A stretch of DNA of 64,000 nt, taken from Verrucomicrobiota bacterium (GTDB lineage: Bacteria > Verrucomicrobiota > Verrucomicrobiia > Palsa-1439). The DNA lies in contig PLTX01000095.1 of NCBI GenBank assembly GCA_003164675.1, positions 1 through 64,000 on the forward strand, given 5' to 3'. The stretch's first letter is position 1. Every line of letters begins with the position of its first letter. The notes beneath the pieces are model-generated. The model searched no databases, was not told where the DNA came from, and worked only from the letters and a program-made list of their open reading frames with translations. Below, in pieces: positions 26,535 through 35,136 of this stretch. The position numbers and the translations under genes are program-made.

Positions 26535-26613
26535 TACGGTCCGCAGTCCCACCCGTCATCACGGCCGGCAGCCGCCCCGTGAGACACAGGAAGTATCCCG
26601 CCTTAGCCTGCCG

Positions 26614-27288
26614 CTAGAACCAGGAGAATTTCTCCGGCACGTACACGATGTCGGAAGGCTTCAAGTAGAACGGCGTGCTCTGTTTGGCCTCCAAGGCCTG
26701 CTTCAGGTTCAGCGTGTAGTTCTTCGTACCGGCTTTCCCGTTCCGGACCACCCGGACATGACCGAGGTTGGCCTTCGTATAATCGAAACCGCCGGCTTCC
26801 ATGATGGCTTCCAGCGCGGTGATCGGGTGGTCGGACAGGATCTTGCCCGGACGGATCACAGCCCCGGTCACAAAAATGGGAAACGAGGAAGAAGTTACCG
26901 TCACCGTAACTTCCTTTGTGACCAACTGGGACGAGTACAGTTTGAGAATCTCTTTCTCCAAATCCGCCGGCGTCAGCCCGGCGGCAACGACTTCGCCGAC
27001 CATGGACAGGGCAATCTTGCCGTCTCTTCGGATCTGTTGCGAGTCATTGAGATTCGGGGCGCCGGGAAAGGTGATTTTCAGCATGTCGCCCTCTCGCAGG
27101 ATAATCGCGTTCGCTTGGTCGGCGGGTTCGACGGGAGCTTTTGACTGGCTCGTCTGACAGCCGGCCACCACGGTCAGGATTGCGGCTGCCAGGGTCGCCA
27201 GCATCGTTCGCGAACGGCCGCCAACGAATGCGCTTGTGTGGTTTGGCGAGCGGTCGAGATCGTTTGGAATCGTTGAAACGTTGGTCAT
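26614..27288 (-). CDS. Polysaccharide export lipoprotein (Wza/SLBB-type)
   Basis: 224 aa. A hydrophobic segment ends in a lipobox, TVVAGCQTS, after an unusually long N-terminal extension of ~35 residues; the start has AAGGAGG upstream, so I keep it. The Poly_export domain (ILREGDMLKITFPG, RRDGKIALSMVGEV) is followed by an SLBB domain (IFVTGAVIRPGKI to LKPSDIVYVPEKF). Such lipoproteins form the outer-membrane or periplasmic part of the exopolysaccharide export channel. It is shorter than E. coli Wza and lacks its C-terminal pore helix. It is convergent with prsR. Confidence 0.9.
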   Translation of the reverse strand: MTNVSTIPNDLDRSPNHTSAFVGGRSRTMLATLAAAILTVVAGCQTSQSKAPVEPADQANAIILREGDMLKITFPGAPNLNDSQQIRRDGKIALSMVGEVVAAGLTPADLEKEILKLYSSQLVTKEVTVTVTSSSFPIFVTGAVIRPGKILSDHPITALEAIMEAGGFDYTKANLGHVRVVRNGKAGTKNYTLNLKQALEAKQSTPFYLKPSDIVYVPEKFSWF

Positions 27289-27336
27289 TCGTCAGCCTCC
27301 TTCGGATGTTATACGCGGCTCGTATGGGAACGAACG

Positions 27337-27352
27337 GGGCAGTTCCCGTGCC
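27337..27352 (-). promoter_or_regulatory. Candidate sigma54 promoter for the export lipoprotein
   Basis: Read on the minus strand it is GGGCACGGGAACTGCC, with GG and GC ten bases apart (27352-27351 and 27340-27339). It predicts a start near 27328, about 40 nt before the ATG. The T at the start of the consensus is replaced by G. The palindrome at 27381-27393 lies at a distance suited to an activator site. Confidence 0.4.
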
Positions 27353-27614
27353 CTTTTTTGCGAAGGTCATTCTATTCCTGCGCGGTCACCGCGACAACAT
27401 CAAAGCCGAGTTTCCTACTACGTATCGCGGTACGGTGGCAGGCCATTCGGTGGGGCGAACCGCGCACGATCCAACAGTCAACGTTGTGTAAATTGGCGTC
27501 GGAATATATTACACTTTTCGGCAATCTCTTGGAATCTCATGAATGAGAATAGATTTTATAATCATCTTACCACTAACCACTTAACATGGCAACCCAGCTT
27601 GGTATTTGTCGCTG

Positions 27615-27630
27615 TGGCACGCGTGGTGCT
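27615..27630 (+). promoter_or_regulatory. Candidate sigma54 promoter of the second CTERM gene
   Basis: TGGCACGCGTGGTGCT matches the -24 box fully and keeps GC at -12, with exactly ten bases between GG and GC. It predicts a start near 27640 and a ~70-nt leader. The element TAACCACTTA at 27574 lies 41 bp upstream; the other cargo gene has TAGCCACTTA 39 bp upstream of its -24 box. Confidence 0.7.
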
Positions 27631-27712
27631 AGACAATATAAATAATCAAATCTGCGTCGATGTCGTCGTATGGTTCGGCGGCATGCAGAATGGAATGGGA
27701 GAGGGTATCGGG

Positions 27713-28447
27713 ATGAAAGGAACAATGTCGTTCTCGCCTCGGGTAGGGCTGTATTTGGCAGCCATCGGGCTGGCCATTATCACCACGTCAGCCAGTGCTG
27801 TTCAATACACGTTTGAGGGCGAAACTGGTGGCGGACTGGTGATGGCGATTCAGACATCCGGCGGGAGTCAGTATGATTACGTGGGTCAAATGAACTTTGC
27901 CACTTCGACATCCGGTTGGCTAGCTACGCTGTCTACGTATTGCACCGATGTCGGCGTGTCTATTGCCTCTACATACAACTATACTCCTCTGTCATTCACT
28001 GCCGCCGCCAGCGTCGGAGGAGTGAATCCGACGTGGATTTCGGGCGGCATTCAGAACGCGGCCGCAATCTGGTACGCCAATAAAGGGTCGGCGGTAACCG
28101 TCGATCAGCAAGCGGGACTCCAACTCGCGATCTGGGAGGCGCTGTATAACAACAAGTCCACCTACACGGCTGGCAGCTTCTTCAGTTCGTCAAACGGTGG
28201 TTTTCATATCCTGTCTTCTGATGTAGGGGACATTGCGGTGGCGGCGACTGATGCCGCGGGCTACCTGAACGGCCTTAGCGGTGATCTCGCGGCACCGAGT
28301 GGCGATTGGTTGGAACCGAACAACGACTGCGGATCGCAAGGGTTGCTGTACCCGTCTCAAGTGCCGGAAGCAACGTCGACCTTGATGTTACTCGGCGCGG
28401 CTCTCACAACGCTGGGCTTTGCGAGCCGTAAGCTCCGCTCGAAGTAA
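27713..28447 (+). CDS. PEP-CTERM-type surface protein with thioester-domain-like body
   Basis: 244 aa from the ATG at 27713 (GAGAGGG seven bases upstream); the track ORF begins far upstream in non-coding DNA. A signal peptide (GLYLAAIGLAIITTSASA) precedes the mature part. The C-terminal tail is VPEATST, the helix LMLLGAALTTLGFA and the basic end SRKLRSK, a variant exosortase signal. The body has a lone Cys in STYCTDVG and a later QQAGLQLAIWEAL. This Cys and Gln-AIW pattern resembles the thioester-forming domains of adhesins, although the fit is from motifs only. A hairpin follows the gene. Confidence 0.85.
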   Translation: MKGTMSFSPRVGLYLAAIGLAIITTSASAVQYTFEGETGGGLVMAIQTSGGSQYDYVGQMNFATSTSGWLATLSTYCTDVGVSIASTYNYTPLSFTAAASVGGVNPTWISGGIQNAAAIWYANKGSAVTVDQQAGLQLAIWEALYNNKSTYTAGSFFSSSNGGFHILSSDVGDIAVAATDAAGYLNGLSGDLAAPSGDWLEPNNDCGSQGLLYPSQVPEATSTLMLLGAALTTLGFASRKLRSK

Positions 28448-28480
28448 CTGCAGATTCAGCATGGCGCTTATGCGCGCAGG

Positions 28481-28515
28481 GCGGTTCTGATTGGACATCG
28501 TTCAGTCAGAACCGC
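28481..28515 (+). terminator. Stem-loop after the second CTERM gene
   Basis: GCGGTTCTGA pairs exactly with TCAGAACCGC across a 15-base loop and is followed by TTT. It starts 33 bp after the stop codon. The T-run is short, so termination is probable rather than sure. Confidence 0.55.
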
Positions 28516-28599
28516 TTTGACGTATAAGGGAGCGACTGCGGGTTGGTCGTGTGAGCGAGACAGCGCCCCGGAAGTTTCCCCCTCTTGTCTTGCCGAAGA

Positions 28600-29286
28600 T
28601 TAGCTGAGCTGGCCGGTAAAAGTCAGATGGCCTGTGGGAATGAGCACTGTGTTCGTTTGGCCGTTTGAAATCACGTCCAGCACGCCCATGAAGTGCACCT
28701 GTCCGGAGCGCTGGGTAATGCCTTTGTGGTTCCCGGGAGAAGCTTTCACAACGTCCTCGTCTCCCATCACCTTGTCGAGAGAATCGCGGTCCTTGGCCGT
28801 CAACACAGCCATGGCGCAGCCGTTGGTATCCAGATGCACCCGGCCGGCAACCGTCAAATAACCTCCCGCCAGGTTCCCGACAGGTTGAACATCAAAGACG
28901 GCCACAAATCGCTCCAGATTCGTAATTCCAGTCGTGAGGTTTGCGGCCTGCACTGTGTCGAAGCTGGTGGTTTGGGCGATCGTCGTGATGTTCGAGTTCG
29001 ACTTGTCATATATGATCAGGAGCGCCTGGGAGCTGTCGCAATTCATGGCAAACGCCAGAACCTGGTTGGTGGTGGGGGTTGCGCCCCCCAACGCGAGTGC
29101 GACGATGTCCGGTCCCCACCAGGACTCGTAAGAATACTGGGGAATACCACCGGCGCTTGTTTGCGAAACCGCTACCGTGTAGGCAGCCGAGCCAAACGAA
29201 AGGAAACCCGATGATCCGCCCCATACAGAGGCCGCAGCCACAATCAGGGATCCCACTCCCAGAACAATCCACTTCTTCACATTCAC
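28600..29286 (-). CDS. Secreted protein of unknown function
   Basis: 228 aa with AAGGAG upstream of the ATG. A signal peptide is clear (MNVKKWIVLGVGSLIVAAASVWG). The mature part is Thr/Asn/Gly-rich with predicted strands, two Cys residues far apart, and no sorting tail or repeats. I do not recognise a family. It is divergent from the GloVer gene and shares the 561-bp upstream region with it. An extracellular or periplasmic location is inferred from the signal alone. Confidence 0.6.
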   Translation of the reverse strand: MNVKKWIVLGVGSLIVAAASVWGGSSGFLSFGSAAYTVAVSQTSAGGIPQYSYESWWGPDIVALALGGATPTTNQVLAFAMNCDSSQALLIIYDKSNSNITTIAQTTSFDTVQAANLTTGITNLERFVAVFDVQPVGNLAGGYLTVAGRVHLDTNGCAMAVLTAKDRDSLDKVMGDEDVVKASPGNHKGITQRSGQVHFMGVLDVISNGQTNTVLIPTGHLTFTGQLS

Positions 29287-29847
29287 TGCGCAACTCCTTT
29301 CACTACGCTGCTTTCGCCCGCTGAATCATCGACTGGCGAGATTCAACTACATCACGGGCGAACGTCTCGGTGCATCTGGTGCCAACCTGCTGGCATCTTC
29401 GGCTTCAGACACCACAATCGGAGTGGGTTGTGAGAGTAGTGGGACAGAGCCTTGTGAGTAACCGAGAGAACAACATGATTCAACATCGAGGATGATGTGA
29501 GCAGCTAACGTACCAGTAGCGGCCCGGCGGTCTTTCCTGCAGTCTTACACGGAAGATCTGGCCCGATGGTTCCCAAGTAGGGCAGTTTTCCGCGGGGGAG
29601 ATTCCCATTTCTCTTTACTGAGTGGCCTGATTCTCTCTGGTGCGGACGGCTCGGACGCCCCGCTGTCCCGGCGGCAATAAAACACACGTCACGAAGCGTA
29701 ATGGCACAAGTCTGGCTTTTACATGGACTGCAGCCTTCCGAGGGCTTGAGGGCAAGGTTGGCACGGCTCGGCTATGAAGGAGGATGTTGAAAAGGGATCA
29801 TCAGTTCAAGGGAACTTGGCGTCGATAAAGACGGAGCGGGAAAAATC
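29287..29847. other. Divergent intergenic region, 561 bp
   Basis: No ORF here has a ribosome site or a recognisable protein. The only feature I can support is the sigma54-like site at 29702-29717 toward the GloVer gene. The side facing the minus-strand gene has TGGCACCAGATGCA, whose spacing (8, not 10) rules out a sigma54 promoter. Confidence 0.5.
29702..29717 (+). promoter_or_regulatory. Candidate sigma54 promoter of the GloVer gene
   Basis: TGGCACAAGTCTGGCT keeps the full -24 box and the GC at -12 with ten bases between. It predicts a start near 29728 and a ~120-nt leader. It is the third TGGCAY-type site before a secreted-protein gene in this window. Confidence 0.5.
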
Positions 29848-32202
29848 ATGAAGATTCTTCGCATTCCGTTGGTCATTGTTCTGGTGGTTTTGGCTGGTCG
29901 AGGGTTCAATGCCAACGCACAGACGGAGACGAATCTTTACTCCTTTGGCAGTTCCTCCAACGATGGATCGGAACCAGAAGCCGGGCTGGTGCAGGGCAGC
30001 AACGGCAATTTCTACGGAACGACCTTGGGCGGCGGGACGTACAACAATGGCACCGTGTTTCGGATCGGTCCCGGCGGTAGCTACACGAACCTTTACTCCT
30101 TTTGGGGGTCCCCCAACGATGGAAGCGAACCACTGGCCGGGTTGGTGCAAGGCAGCGACAGCAGTTTCTACGGGACAACCATCCAAGGAGGGGCGTACGG
30201 CTACGGCACCGTGTTTCGGATCAATCCCAGCGGCAGCTATACGAATCTTTACTCCTTTGGCAACTCCCCCGATGGGGCCAATCCAGAAGCCCCCCTGGTG
30301 CAGGGCAGCGACAGCAATTTCTACGGGACAACCATCCAAGGAGGGGCGTACGGCTACGGCACCGTGTTTCGGATCAGTCCCAGCGGCAGCTACACGAACC
30401 TTTATTCCTTTGGCAACTCCCCCGATGGGGCCAAACCAGAGGCCCCTCTGGTGCAGGGCAGCGACGGCAATTTCTACGGAACGACCTATTTCGGCGGGAT
30501 GAGCACCAAGTGCAACGGCGGGTGCGGCACGGTGTTTCGGATCAGTCCCAGCGGCAGCTACACGAATCTTTACTCATTTGGCGCCGTTTCCAACGATGGG
30601 TTCTATCCACTGGCCGGGTTGGCGCAAGGCAGCGACAGCAATTTCTATGGGACGACCACCTTCGGGGGGATTAATGACAGCGGCACCGTATTCAAAGTGT
30701 TCCTCATCCCCATTCCGCAGAACACGAGCACGAACACCTGGATCAGTGCCATCGGCGGCAAGTGGGAGACGGGTACCAACTGGTCGAACGGTAGGGCGCC
30801 ATCACTTGCGGATTCGGCCGACACGATCACCAATGCCAACACCAACGCGGTGACCATCGACTCCGTCACCACCAACACTCCGGGCGTCATGACAATCAGC
30901 AACCTGGTCGTCTCGGCTCCGCCGGGCTCGACGAACACCCTGTTCCTCAGCAATGCCGGTGCCGCGACGCCGCTACAGGTCCTGAGCGGTTTGACCATCG
31001 GTAGTGGTGGTGTATTGACGGTGAGCGGGTCGAGCTTGATCGCGGGCTCGGTCAGCAATGCCGGCGTCATCCAGGCAAGTGCGGGAACGTTGGAGTTCTT
31101 CGGGCCCAACATCGGGACGAACAATACGCTGTCGGGTTCCATCGCCATCACGAACGGGGGCGCGCTATTACTGTCGGGAACGGATTCGTGGACGCTTGTC
31201 TCCGCGATCGCTTACGGCGGCGGAGCCAGCGGAGGCTCGGTCATCTCCAGCAACAGCGGGGCAATCCAGTCTGTTTTCCTGAGCAACCCGGCGTTCTGCA
31301 ACAATGCAGGCACTCTGGCAGTGGTGGGGGGCAACGTCATCAATTACGGACAGATCGGTGGCGACCTGACGAACAGCTACGTAATTACCGGTTCCGGCAG
31401 TTTGACGGGCAGCTTCGGATCGAACAACTATGCGGTCCTGAATCAGGGGACAATTGCTACGCCAAGCGGTGGCACGCTCGTGTTGGACCCACGTGACGCG
31501 TTCGACTTCGGCGGCGTCCAGAACGCGTCCGCCATTGTTGTCGCCAGTGCCAGCACGTTGTCGATTCGCCGCACCGAGAACGCGTGGGACAGCCCGGCCG
31601 CCAGTTGCCCGACCAATCTCGGCACGATCTTTATGCAAGGCGGCATCCTGCGCGCCGACGACGATACAACCACTTCAACGAATCGCATGTTTGTGAACGG
31701 CATATCGGGCGTCATCGAAGGCTGCGGTACGTTCAGCAACTGGACGACGGTGCTCAACAACGGCCTCATTCTGGCCAATTGCGGGACTACTGCGCTGACG
31801 TTCTCGGGCGTCGTCACCAACAATGGCACGATGCGGGCCGCCAACGGCAACGTGTTGGAGGCCTATGGCACGGTCGTCAACAATGGCACCATTGACATCA
31901 TCAACGGCAGCGTCACGAACTTTCACGGTGGGTTCATCAACAACGGCACGGTGCTGACCGCTGGCAGCGTGGCCATTTCGAGCATCCTCGTCACGGGCAT
32001 CGACATGGATGTGCGAATCCCCTCGGTGGTTGGTCACACCTACCAACTGCAATTCAGCAAGTCCCTCACGCCCACGAACTGGTTCACTAACGGCACAACG
32101 CCAACGCAGTCGGGTACGGGCAATACCCTCACCTTCACCGATCCTGGTGGGGCGACAAACGTCCCCGCTCGTTTCTACCGCGTACTCGTGACCGCGCCCT
32201 GA
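29848..32202 (+). CDS. GloVer tandem-repeat secreted protein with beta-helix passenger
   Basis: 784 aa. Signal peptide (MKILRIPLVIVLVVLAGRGFNANA) is followed by five ~51-residue GloVer repeats (residues ~28-285), each LYSF..DG..P...LVQGSDxNFYGTT and GTVFRI.PSGSYTN, predicted to form a propeller. Residues ~290-700 are Asn/Gly/Thr-rich repeats of the autotransporter-type beta helix (VNNGTIDIINGS). The last ~60 residues (GHTYQLQFSKSL..NWFTNG) form a C-terminal module common in Verrucomicrobiota secreted proteins. No exosortase tail is seen. The function is unknown; an extracellular matrix or surface role is inferred. Confidence 0.88.
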   Translation: MKILRIPLVIVLVVLAGRGFNANAQTETNLYSFGSSSNDGSEPEAGLVQGSNGNFYGTTLGGGTYNNGTVFRIGPGGSYTNLYSFWGSPNDGSEPLAGLVQGSDSSFYGTTIQGGAYGYGTVFRINPSGSYTNLYSFGNSPDGANPEAPLVQGSDSNFYGTTIQGGAYGYGTVFRISPSGSYTNLYSFGNSPDGAKPEAPLVQGSDGNFYGTTYFGGMSTKCNGGCGTVFRISPSGSYTNLYSFGAVSNDGFYPLAGLAQGSDSNFYGTTTFGGINDSGTVFKVFLIPIPQNTSTNTWISAIGGKWETGTNWSNGRAPSLADSADTITNANTNAVTIDSVTTNTPGVMTISNLVVSAPPGSTNTLFLSNAGAATPLQVLSGLTIGSGGVLTVSGSSLIAGSVSNAGVIQASAGTLEFFGPNIGTNNTLSGSIAITNGGALLLSGTDSWTLVSAIAYGGGASGGSVISSNSGAIQSVFLSNPAFCNNAGTLAVVGGNVINYGQIGGDLTNSYVITGSGSLTGSFGSNNYAVLNQGTIATPSGGTLVLDPRDAFDFGGVQNASAIVVASASTLSIRRTENAWDSPAASCPTNLGTIFMQGGILRADDDTTTSTNRMFVNGISGVIEGCGTFSNWTTVLNNGLILANCGTTALTFSGVVTNNGTMRAANGNVLEAYGTVVNNGTIDIINGSVTNFHGGFINNGTVLTAGSVAISSILVTGIDMDVRIPSVVGHTYQLQFSKSLTPTNWFTNGTTPTQSGTGNTLTFTDPGGATNVPARFYRVLVTAP
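29932..30705 (+). repeat. GloVer tandem DNA repeats, about 153-bp period
   Basis: ACCATCCAAGGAGGGGCGTA occurs at 30178 and 30331, exactly 153 bp (51 codons) apart, with nearly identical flanks. Five in-frame units can be counted from the LYSF motifs. The near-identity of units 2-3 and 3-4 suggests recent duplication or conversion. Confidence 0.8.
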
Positions 32203-32208
32203 GCGGGA

Positions 32209-33138
32209 CTAGACCTGCGGGAGTATCGGTCGCGCCGACGCGTTGACTGACCACGCGTCAATGGAGTTCAGTTGCCCGCAGTCGACACATCGAGTGGCAT
32301 CGAACTGTGCTCCGCATTTGGGACACGCAGCGTGCGTCACAAACGTGTCAAAGGCAGTTCCGCACTGGCTGCATTTCCATAGCGCGCCCAGTGGCGGAGC
32401 CGCCTTGCAGGATGGACAGGCGAAATCCTGGTGGCGGGGTGCTGCCGCCAGTCGGGCAAGCACGCGGGCCTGTTGCCAGCCTCGCCAGCAATTCATCAGG
32501 ATGAACGCGGCCATGATGCCGAACCAAATTGATTGGGCCCGCAACGCCAGCGCCACCAATCCCGCCACGCCGACGAAGCCGATGACGACCGCTACCATCA
32601 GGCTGCGCGCACGCCCCAATACAAACCACAGCAACGCGCGCAGAATCTGTCCGCCATCGAGCGGATATACCGGCAACACATTGAAGATCAAGAGCGCGAG
32701 ATTGATGACCCAGACGGCGTGGAGCAATCCGTACACGTCGGGCGCGGAACTCGGCCAGCCCCAGGAAATTGCCACCAAACGCCCGATTGTGAGCAACGGG
32801 AACAGCACGACGTTGACCAGCGGTCCGGCGGCGATGCTCCACAGAATGGCGCCAGGACGGGGTGGGGGATCCACATACGCCACGCCCCCGAGCGGCCACA
32901 GCACGATTTGATTGGCGCGCCCGCCGACGCTGCGGCACGCCAGCGCATGACCGAACTCATGCATGGTCACGATCACGAACAGCGTGAGATATTCCAGGCC
33001 GTTCCACAGCAGCGAGGAGTAACTTTGTCCGCGGTTGGTAATTTCGTACGCGGCGACGACGAACCACGACCAATGTAGAAACACGCTGATCCCCGCCACT
33101 TGGAAAAGGCGAATCGAGCCTTGGCGGGTCGGCATCAT
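32209..33138 (-). CDS. Site-2 protease (M50 metalloprotease) with C-terminal zinc ribbon
   Basis: 309 aa with about six membrane segments. The zinc site is MHEFGHAL (HExxH) near residue 60, and the second metal motif is NVLPVYPLDGGQ near residue 155. The C-terminal ~75 residues carry four CxxC pairs (CPSC, CSQC, CPKC, CVDC), a double zinc ribbon that likely faces the cytoplasm. S2P proteases cut membrane-bound regulators within the bilayer. No PDZ domain is present. The gene converges with the GloVer gene (6 bp apart), and its target is unknown. Confidence 0.9.
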   Translation of the reverse strand: MMPTRQGSIRLFQVAGISVFLHWSWFVVAAYEITNRGQSYSSLLWNGLEYLTLFVIVTMHEFGHALACRSVGGRANQIVLWPLGGVAYVDPPPRPGAILWSIAAGPLVNVVLFPLLTIGRLVAISWGWPSSAPDVYGLLHAVWVINLALLIFNVLPVYPLDGGQILRALLWFVLGRARSLMVAVVIGFVGVAGLVALALRAQSIWFGIMAAFILMNCWRGWQQARVLARLAAAPRHQDFACPSCKAAPPLGALWKCSQCGTAFDTFVTHAACPKCGAQFDATRCVDCGQLNSIDAWSVNASARPILPQV

Positions 33139-33577
33139 TGGCTCTTGTGCTCGGACAGAGGCATGTTTGTCATCGAAGCAAAATTCACGGCGCGTTTATA
33201 ACACAGTAGTGCTCCACCACAAGCGTATTGCTGTTCAGGTTGGACGGGTCGATTTGGTTTCACCAAAGAATTTGAGAGCACAGCCGTCACAATAGCCAGA
33301 ACAACCAACAACTGCCTCGTTCACGACTCAGTGAACTAAACTTGCAGATGCGCTCTTTTTTTGTCTCCCTCCCGCGTTGTCCCCGGACCGACCGCCATAC
33401 GGCGCTCTCGCCGTCTCCGGTCGGGGATGGACAAACTCCCGACATTAAGGCAACATCAGGAACGCCCTTGAATTCACACACGTCATGGCTTGGGGGAATT
33501 GATGCAGTCACCGTCTGCGCGTGGCTGGGAGGCGGTGTGGCTTGGTGACTGCGTCAAAAACATCCGGAGCCGTCAGC
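33139..33577. other. Intergenic region before the amidase gene
   Basis: 439 bp without a credible gene. It holds an inverted repeat GTTCAC-GACTCA-GTGAAC at 33319-33336 that could be an operator, and an A/T-poor stretch with a T7 run at 33356. No sigma54-type box was found. Confidence 0.4.
33319..33336. promoter_or_regulatory. Operator-like inverted repeat upstream of the amidase
   Basis: GTTCAC and GTGAAC form exact 6-bp arms around a 6-base spacer, about 240 bp before the amidase ATG. The symmetry is typical of dimeric regulators, but no regulator gene lies nearby. Confidence 0.25.
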
Positions 33578-35059
33578 ATGGTGCCGTTCCAGCCCCGGGA
33601 ACAAACGGCAAGAGGTTTGGTTTTCTCGAGCGCACATGAGGTGGCGGCGGCGATTCGTGACCGCCGTGTGTCGGCGGTCGAGGTGGTGAACGCCTATCTC
33701 GCGCGCATTGCCCGCCACAATCCGGCGCTCAACGCCATCGTCACACTCAACGAAGAGGGGGCCCTGGCCCGAGCGAGCGAAGCCGATGCCGCCCTGGCCC
33801 GCGGCGAGTTTTGGGGGCCGCTCCACGGCGTGCCCGTGACGATCAAAGACTCATTCGCCACAGCTGGATTGCGGACGACGAGCGGCTTCGCGCCACTGGC
33901 CAATTACATCCCGGCCGTCGATGCCACCGTCGTGGCGCGTCTCCGGGCGGCGGGCGCAATCGTGCTCGGAAAAACCAACCTGCCGATGCTCGTCCATGGG
34001 TTCCAGAGCGACAATGCCATCTTCGGCCGGTCGAACAACCCTTGGGATCTGGAACGAACGCCGGGCGGGTCAACCGGTGGCGGGGCCGCCGCGCTCGCGG
34101 CCGGTTTGTCGGCGCTGGAGATGGGCAGCGACTACGGCGGCTCGGTGCGCATTCCGGCGCATTACTGCGGCGTGTATTCACTCAAACCAACCGAGCTCCG
34201 CGTACCAACCGTTGGTCACATTCCAGAACTGCCCGGACGACCACGCGGTGTGCGGCACGTCGCCACTCCCGGGCCACTGGCCCGCTCCGTGCAGGATCTG
34301 GCGCTGGCACTGCAGGTGATCGCGGGTCCCGATCCTCGTCAGCCGGAGGTCCCTCCCGCGCCCCTTGTTCCAACATTGCCACAGCCCTGGGGGGCACTGC
34401 GTGTGGCTTGGGCCGATGATTTTGGCGGGTTGCCGATAACCGGCGATACGAAGACCGCATTGACGGGCCTCGTCGCCGCGTTGGAGCAGCGAGGCTGCAA
34501 GGTCGCACAGTGTCTACCGGACAATTTCGACTTTCCCGACCTCTGGGAGACATACGGCGAACTGCGCCAGTGCGAAGTCGGCGGGGCCATGTCGTCTGAA
34601 CTCGAAGAGGAGTGCGCGGCGTTCTTCGGGGTCGACGCCGCGTCGGACGACCCCGAAATGCGCGGCATGGCCCGAAGACGCAACGCCACACTGCGTCAGT
34701 ACACGGACACGTTAACCAAACGCGACGCGTACATTACCGCTGTAGAACGTTTCTTCGAAACATGGGACGCACTGTTGTGTCCCGTGACCGTGGGCCCCGC
34801 GTTCCCGCATTGCGCTCCCGGCACGCCGATAGATGTGGACGGTCAGCCCGTTCCCTATCGACTGGGCGGGACAGGCTACACCAGCCCGTTCAACTTGACC
34901 GGCCATCCCGTGGTGGTCCTGCCACTGGCTCGCTCGGCCGAAGGACTCCCGATAGGCGTGCAAGTGGTCGGCCAACGTTGGAGTGAGATGAAACTGTTGG
35001 CGATCGCCGAACAACTCACCGAATTGACCGGACCATTTCAGCGCCCGCCGGGCTACTGA
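33578..35059 (+). CDS. Amidase (amidase-signature family)
   Basis: 493 aa from the ATG at 33578, preceded by CGGAG; the track start is 57 bp upstream without homology. The Ser-cisSer-Lys triad is intact: Lys in PVTIKDSFA, cis-Ser in GGSTGGGAAALAAG and nucleophile Ser in YGGSVRIPAHYCG. The family hydrolyses amide bonds of small molecules to acid plus ammonia. It converges on a ten-gene operon for what looks like catabolism of a nitrogen compound, so it may act in the same pathway. It is not a GatA: no gatB/C neighbours are present and the C-terminal region differs. Confidence 0.9.
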   Translation: MVPFQPREQTARGLVFSSAHEVAAAIRDRRVSAVEVVNAYLARIARHNPALNAIVTLNEEGALARASEADAALARGEFWGPLHGVPVTIKDSFATAGLRTTSGFAPLANYIPAVDATVVARLRAAGAIVLGKTNLPMLVHGFQSDNAIFGRSNNPWDLERTPGGSTGGGAAALAAGLSALEMGSDYGGSVRIPAHYCGVYSLKPTELRVPTVGHIPELPGRPRGVRHVATPGPLARSVQDLALALQVIAGPDPRQPEVPPAPLVPTLPQPWGALRVAWADDFGGLPITGDTKTALTGLVAALEQRGCKVAQCLPDNFDFPDLWETYGELRQCEVGGAMSSELEEECAAFFGVDAASDDPEMRGMARRRNATLRQYTDTLTKRDAYITAVERFFETWDALLCPVTVGPAFPHCAPGTPIDVDGQPVPYRLGGTGYTSPFNLTGHPVVVLPLARSAEGLPIGVQVVGQRWSEMKLLAIAEQLTELTGPFQRPPGY

Positions 35060-35136
35060 CCGACTACGGCAGTGAGTTCGCGACGGCAACCAGAGCATGG
35101 CGCTGTTGCAACATCGACAGGAACAGAAAGGGCACT

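Larger units (their letters stand above)
27289..27712. other. Divergent regulatory region between export lipoprotein and second CTERM gene
   Basis: 424 bp with no gene. It contains candidate sigma54 promoters facing each way (minus strand at 27337-27352, plus strand at 27615-27630), an odd palindrome CGCGGTCACCGCG at 27381-27393 and the CACTAACCACTTA element at 27571-27583. Confidence 0.6.

Noticed and set aside
27236-27712. N-terminal 159 residues of the track ORF 27236-28447
   Set aside because: Reads through the promoter region; the signal peptide and ribosome site place the start at 27713.
29370-29390. Sigma54-like site facing the 28600-29286 gene
   Set aside because: TGGCACCAGATGCA has eight rather than ten bases between GG and GC.
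29932-30705. CRISPR-like array
   Set aside because: The repeats are 153 bp, in frame and without spacers; they encode GloVer protein units.
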